A stretch of DNA of 9,082 nucleotides, taken from NCBI GenBank assembly GCA_009922405.1, contig RFVZ01000100.1:1-9082 (forward strand), written 5' to 3'. Position 1 is the first letter of the stretch, and each line of letters opens with the position of its first letter. The DNA is from Betaproteobacteria bacterium. Lineage in GTDB: Bacteria; Pseudomonadota; Gammaproteobacteria; Burkholderiales; Burkholderiaceae_E. The notes below the pieces were generated by a model that had not been told where the DNA came from, ran no database searches, and saw only the letters and a list, made by a program, of their open reading frames with translations. This document shows, piece after piece, positions 5,564 to 9,082 of the stretch. A program made the position numbers and the translations under genes.

Positions 5564-7270
5564 TCAACGTGGACAAGCCCCACTGCGTCCGTCCGGCATG
5601 ATTGCGTTGCAAAAGTTGGCATTGCTAAAGACGTTGTCTGTGAGGAGTGCACCGGTAAAATCGGCTCCGGTGAAGTCCGCTCGCGAGAAATCATTGCCGA
5701 TCAGCGTCGAATTTCTGAAGTTGACCCGTCTAAAGGATGCATTGGTGAAATCAGAAAATTTTAAAGTGGCGTCTGAAAAATCGGAAGTGTCAAATTCCGA
5801 ATCTATCGCAGAGGATCTCGAGATTGAAGCCTGATGAAAATTTGCATTGCGGGAAATTGCTCGATTCAACGATGATTTATCAATGGTTGATGATCCTAAA
5901 TTCGTACTTTGAAGCTCGGCTGAAGATAAATCCGAAGAAACTATAAATGCATCACGCATACTAGAACTCTTGAATGAGGCATTAACTGCGGTACTGCCAG
6001 ACAGGTCGGTTGCATCCATCGATGCGTTGGAAAAATTTGTTCGGCTGAGGTTCGCCCCCGTTATCGTCGCCTCGTTGAGGTTGGCCCGATGCAAGTTGGC
6101 CTTTGTCAAATCGGCGCCGCTTAGGTCTGCCCGATACAGATCGACATAATTCATTGAGGTGCTGCGCAGCGAGACACCGACGAGACTCGCGCGAGAGAAG
6201 TTTGCGGAAAGTAAATAAGCGCCGTCAAAATTGCTACCTCGCAACTTGATTCCGGACGCATCTCCGTACCTTAGATCGCAAAAAGGACAGGCGCCTGTTA
6301 TCTTTTTTATCCCCGGCGACTTTGACTGCAATGTCCTTAGTGGCTCAGGCCTCGCCGATGGCTCTGGCGCGGTAGCGAGCGGGAGAGTTGGCAAGGCATC
6401 TAACTCATTGAAGGCCGCGAAGCTGCGGTTCAATCGTTTGAGTTCAGGCGCTGCGGCCATTAATGTAGTGGCGAATCGCTTTAACGCTTCAGGGGAAACA
6501 TTGGTGCTGGTCACCAGCATTAATTTCTGGGTGACTGTCAACAATACCCTTCCTGAGTCATCGCCGGGGAACAGGTTGCCGTGAATTGCTGTTCTAGAAA
6601 ATCGGGGTTCTCGCTGCACCATCCGGTCGACGAAGCGTGCGTCAAAATTGACAACGACACCGCCGCAATTTTTGAGAAGTTTTTCGTAAAGTCCGCTGGG
6701 GATACCAAGTGATTCAACGATCGCATCGACTTGGCCATCGCAGAACAGGTCGGCAAGCTTTGCGGTCGGCAAGTCTGGCGCCGCTACCAGTTCGCCGGCA
6801 CTGACCCCGGCAGGCTCGATAATGGCGTTCAAAAGCTGCCGTCTTGTCGACGTTGGTGTCCCAATGCCGATACGTTTTCCGCGTAAATCTGACGGTGCCG
6901 CGATGCCAGCTCCCTCTCTTGCAATTAATATGAGCGGGGCCTTGTATAGCGTGATGAGTTCTTCGATGCCGAGGGGAAACGGGACGCCACTTGCGCTAAA
7001 GGCGAAACCCAACTGCAGGCGTCCGTTTTTGATTGCCTCAATATTGTATTCGGTACCGCCGGTTGGGTAAGCGATGCACCGAACCTGCGTTGATTCAAGC
7101 TGCTTATTGACCTCTGTGCAGATGTTTTCCCCCATCGCATGGAAAACACCACCCTCCGCGGACGTACCCAGTTTAATCAATTTATCTGGAAAGTCGGGTA
7201 CTTCGGCCTGCGCTGGAATTTGGAGCTGGAAGATGACTAGAATCAAAAGCTGGAAAAGTTTCGGGCTCAT
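5564..7270 (-). CDS. Exported TAXI-type solute-binding domain fused to a pentapeptide-repeat beta-helix
   Basis: From the ATG at 7270 this protein has 568 residues. Residues 1-22 (hydrophobic LFQLLILVIFQL, then IPAQA/EV) form a signal peptide, so it acts outside the cytoplasm. Residues about 30-290 match TAXI solute-binding proteins of TRAP transporters: LGTSAEGGVFHAMGENICTEVN, AYPTGGTEYNI, a Tyr-Lys-Ala-Pro-Leu-Ile-Leu strand, DLRGKRIGIGTPTSTRRQLL, and LFCDGQVDAIVESLGIPSG. A Pro/Ala-rich linker (about 293-325) leads to CPFCDL (328-333), which resembles the Cys-x-x-Cys-Asp-Leu start of many exported pentapeptide-repeat modules. Residues 332-556 are 45 pentads in perfect register, ended by IMPDG. 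A longer start at 7342 would put 24 polar residues before the signal peptide and overlap the secretin gene; a TTG at 7282 is also possible. No strong ribosome site is seen, suggesting coupling to the secretin gene that ends eight bases upstream. Ligand and role are unknown; no TRAP membrane subunits are nearby. Confidence 0.88.
   Translation of the reverse strand: MSPKLFQLLILVIFQLQIPAQAEVPDFPDKLIKLGTSAEGGVFHAMGENICTEVNKQLESTQVRCIAYPTGGTEYNIEAIKNGRLQLGFAFSASGVPFPLGIEELITLYKAPLILIAREGAGIAAPSDLRGKRIGIGTPTSTRRQLLNAIIEPAGVSAGELVAAPDLPTAKLADLFCDGQVDAIVESLGIPSGLYEKLLKNCGGVVVNFDARFVDRMVQREPRFSRTAIHGNLFPGDDSGRVLLTVTQKLMLVTSTNVSPEALKRFATTLMAAAPELKRLNRSFAAFNELDALPTLPLATAPEPSARPEPLRTLQSKSPGIKKITGACPFCDLRYGDASGIKLRGSNFDGAYLLSANFSRASLVGVSLRSTSMNYVDLYRADLSGADLTKANLHRANLNEATITGANLSRTNFSNASMDATDLSGSTAVNASFKSSSMRDAFIVSSDLSSAELQSTNLGSSTIDKSSLNRAISRNANFHQASISRSSAIDSEFDTSDFSDATLKFSDFTNASFRRVNFRNSTLIGNDFSRADFTGADFTGALLTDNVFSNANFCNAIMPDGRSGACPR
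5603..6277 (-). repeat. 45 in-frame pentapeptide repeats (15-base units)
   Basis: Counting along the protein, every fifth residue from 333 is Leu, Phe, Met or Ile, with four exceptions (Ala, Ala, Ser, Ala), and the position three later is most often Ala or Ser. No insertion or deletion breaks the 675-base run. This predicts a right-handed quadrilateral beta-helix of about eleven turns. Most units have diverged in DNA, but near 5652-5681 two adjacent 15-base copies (both encoding Ala-Asp-Phe-Thr-Gly type pentads) are still close. The central third (about 5770-5960) is Ser-rich and AT-rich. Confidence 0.93.
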
Positions 7271-7278
7271 GTCCAGTG

Positions 7279-9082
7279 TCAATAGAAAATGAAGTTCAGG
7301 GCCTGCTGAAGGCGTTCGTAGGTGCTCTGCTGTCGGTCCCATTTCTCCAACGTGACGTCGCCTGTGCGAAATTCCCGATACAGATCAGTTTTGCCGAGGT
7401 GATTAAAAATCGACTCCGTCGTTGAATACGGTTCAAACCAATCGCCATAACGATTCCGAAGTCTATCTAGGCTGGTTGACCTTGAATTAGAAGATCCACC
7501 AGAGGACTGGTTCTCGTTGCCAACGCCCTCGGGCTGTTGAAAGGTGTAGTAAGGATCACGTGGCGTGATTAGCATTAAGACGGATCGTTGAAAATCTAGG
7601 GTCTTCTGGTTTGAGAAAAAATATTGGAGACCTGGAATGCTTTCCAGAAACGGAACGCCGTCCCTCGTTTTTGAGTATTCTTTCTCGCTGAGTCCGCCGA
7701 GGATCAGCGTCTCACCGAATTTCAACTGCACATTGGATTGCGTGTTGATTTTTGAGGTCTCAAGTTTAAACGTGTAATTTACGTCGCTACTTGCTGGTGT
7801 GACAAACGTTCGAACGACATCGATCGCTAGCCTGACTGTGCTGTCATTCATGAACTGCGGTGTGACAGCGAGCTTCACCCCAATTTCTTTTTGAACTTGA
7901 ATTGGTTGACTCATGCCGAGTGCGGAGCCTGACACCGCCGCCGCATTCAGTTCAGTGCCAGAAAAAAATTCCGATTTGGTGCAATCCATCGCAACGATCG
8001 TCGGTCGAGCCAATAATTCATTTATTTTCGAATTGGCATTGGCGATATTGAGCGAATAGGTCAGCGCTGGGACACTGATCGCTCGCGTGATGCTCGTCGT
8101 GTCGGAAGCGCTGCCGCCTGTGAGCGCTGTTCCTGCGACCGAACGGTTAAAAGCGGGAAGAGACAAAGTCGATGAGCCAAATTGAAAATTCAGCGAAGAC
8201 AGGAGGTTGACGCCCTTGTTGGTAGATATCGTGTCCTCCATTTTGATGATCACGACGTCGAGCATCACCATGCGCCCACGAAACTGTGACGTAGCCACCC
8301 CGGTGCCTGCGGCGACTAACTGTCCGTTTTTGAAGGTGGGTAACGTGCAGTCTGGCCGATCTAACGGTTCGGCGACACGATTATTGGTGGAGGGTGACCC
8401 AGTAGTTTCTAGGTTCTGCGTCAGTAAGACGCTGAGGGTCTTCGGTGGCTCCGAAGGTGGCGCGAGAGCAACCGCTTGTCGCTCGGAGAAGTCTGGAAGA
8501 CCGAGTGTTCCCCGCCCAGCATCGTGGATCGCAAACCAATGCTGTACTCGATTCTCCAATCTGCCGCAGTTCGCCGGTGACCCGCAGTTGCGTTTGGCCT
8601 TACTCAACCATTGCAACGCCAGCGTTTTTTCACCACTCGCGGCGTAGGCCAGTGCACCCACTTGAAGCGCATTGATCGTTAACTCGAGGTTTCGGGCGGA
8701 TGAGACACGTTCTAATTGTTTGATAGCGGCAACAGAAGCTTTTGGTTGTCCGCCGTAATACGCGCCCACAGCGAGACCGAGCAGCGCGTCAGGATCCTCA
8801 GGTTCAAATAGGAGAACATTTGCAAATTCTTCCTGGGCCTCGTCAAACTTTCGTTGCTCGAGCGCGAGACGCCCCAAAAAGTAGTGCGCCACCCAGTTGG
8901 TCGGATCGAACTGGAGGGATAGCTTGTAACCTTGTTCCGCCAGGGCCGCTTGCTCGGATGCACCTTCCATTGACTGAAGATGGTAGACCAGCCCATTGAG
9001 CAGTTGCAGCGGAGCGCTGCGGATATCCAGGCTGAGTGCCTGGTTGCACTTGTTAGAAGCGGTGGTTAAATCGTCCGAAGCG
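7279..9082 (-). CDS. TPR-secretin protein (type II/IV pilus secretin family), 5'-truncated by the window edge
   Basis: This encodes an outer-membrane secretin, the multimeric gate of type II secretion, type IV or Tad pilus machines, preceded by tetratricopeptide repeats. The frame is open to the right edge (at least 600 residues), so the ATG at 8970 is internal: residues before it still read as TPR. Numbering from that Met, TPR-like helices cover about 1-128 (for example AHYFLGRLALEQRKFDEAQ and ALLGLAVGAYYGGQPKASV). A linker with Cys129 and Cys135 follows. The secretin domain spans about 230-470: VMLDVVIIKMED, ELLARPTIVAMDC, Phe-Phe-Ser-Gly, VQKEIGVKLAVTPQF, LKFGETLILGGL, and the signature VPFLESIPGLQYFFS before SVLMLITPR. 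A Ser/Gly/Asn-rich spacer and a charged tail of about 90 residues end it. The signal peptide would lie outside the window. It is followed after eight bases by the TAXI-pentapeptide gene, probably in one operon. Which secretion or pilus type it serves cannot be told here. Confidence 0.88.
   Translation of the reverse strand, partial: ASDDLTTASNKCNQALSLDIRSAPLQLLNGLVYHLQSMEGASEQAALAEQGYKLSLQFDPTNWVAHYFLGRLALEQRKFDEAQEEFANVLLFEPEDPDALLGLAVGAYYGGQPKASVAAIKQLERVSSARNLELTINALQVGALAYAASGEKTLALQWLSKAKRNCGSPANCGRLENRVQHWFAIHDAGRGTLGLPDFSERQAVALAPPSEPPKTLSVLLTQNLETTGSPSTNNRVAEPLDRPDCTLPTFKNGQLVAAGTGVATSQFRGRMVMLDVVIIKMEDTISTNKGVNLLSSLNFQFGSSTLSLPAFNRSVAGTALTGGSASDTTSITRAISVPALTYSLNIANANSKINELLARPTIVAMDCTKSEFFSGTELNAAAVSGSALGMSQPIQVQKEIGVKLAVTPQFMNDSTVRLAIDVVRTFVTPASSDVNYTFKLETSKINTQSNVQLKFGETLILGGLSEKEYSKTRDGVPFLESIPGLQYFFSNQKTLDFQRSVLMLITPRDPYYTFQQPEGVGNENQSSGGSSNSRSTSLDRLRNRYGDWFEPYSTTESIFNHLGKTDLYREFRTGDVTLEKWDRQQSTYERLQQALNFIFY

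Noticed and set aside
5535..5834. Open frame on the plus strand with a Ser-Ala-Pro-Val-Lys type repeat
   Set aside because: The repetitiveness is the antisense image of the 15-base pentapeptide units of the real minus-strand gene.
5564..6290. Qnr/MfpA-like gyrase-protection protein as a reading of the pentapeptide repeats
   Set aside because: Those proteins are cytoplasmic and about 200 residues long; this helix is attached to an exported binding protein.
8207..8647. 146-codon open frame on the plus strand antisense to the secretin gene
   Set aside because: It overlaps conserved secretin and linker coding sequence, is Pro/Arg/Ser-rich and has no recognisable domain.

Overview
The window looks like an accessory stretch of a betaproteobacterial chromosome, most probably Burkholderiales. 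The main pointer is a complete Bug-type tripartite tricarboxylate transporter binding protein, a family greatly expanded in that order. The MgtC-, ParB-like-, GNAT- and DUF4287-type neighbours and the mid-50s GC of most genes fit this, but no rRNA or housekeeping gene fixes the taxon. Genes are tightly packed, with no gap over about 140 bases, and no tRNA, rRNA, insertion sequence or CRISPR array was seen.

Layout, left to right. At 1-668 (+) is the 3' part of an MgtC/SapB-type membrane protein. It meets, tail to tail with a 4-base overlap, a ParB-like (ParBc_2) protein at 665-1276 (-). Behind that on the same strand is an exported alpha/beta hydrolase (1364 to about 2191). Divergent from it is a RimJ/RimL-type N-acetyltransferase (2293-2877, +). 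A DUF4287 protein (3016-3228, +) and a Bug periplasmic binding protein (3265-4260, +) follow. Next, 44 bases after the Bug gene and behind a good ribosome binding site, is a class C beta-lactamase-fold serine hydrolase (4305-5542, +). It is broken by a single-base frameshift in a G3C4 run near 5222-5228.

The right third (5564-9082) is on the minus strand and is the most unusual part. A gene running off the right edge encodes N-terminal tetratricopeptide repeats followed by a secretin (outer-membrane gate) domain and a C-terminal extension of about 90 residues. Eight bases after its stop begins a second gene, encoding an exported TAXI-type solute-binding domain fused to a pentapeptide-repeat beta-helix. 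That helix has 45 consecutive pentads in unbroken register. The spacing implies co-transcription and probably translational coupling. No TRAP membrane subunits and no secretion ATPase lie in the window.

The TPR-secretin and TAXI-pentapeptide pair is the best candidate for an undescribed system: a periplasmic binding-protein module carrying a long beta-helix, made together with an outer-membrane gate. The frameshifted hydrolase next to an orphan Bug protein is the second point of interest.
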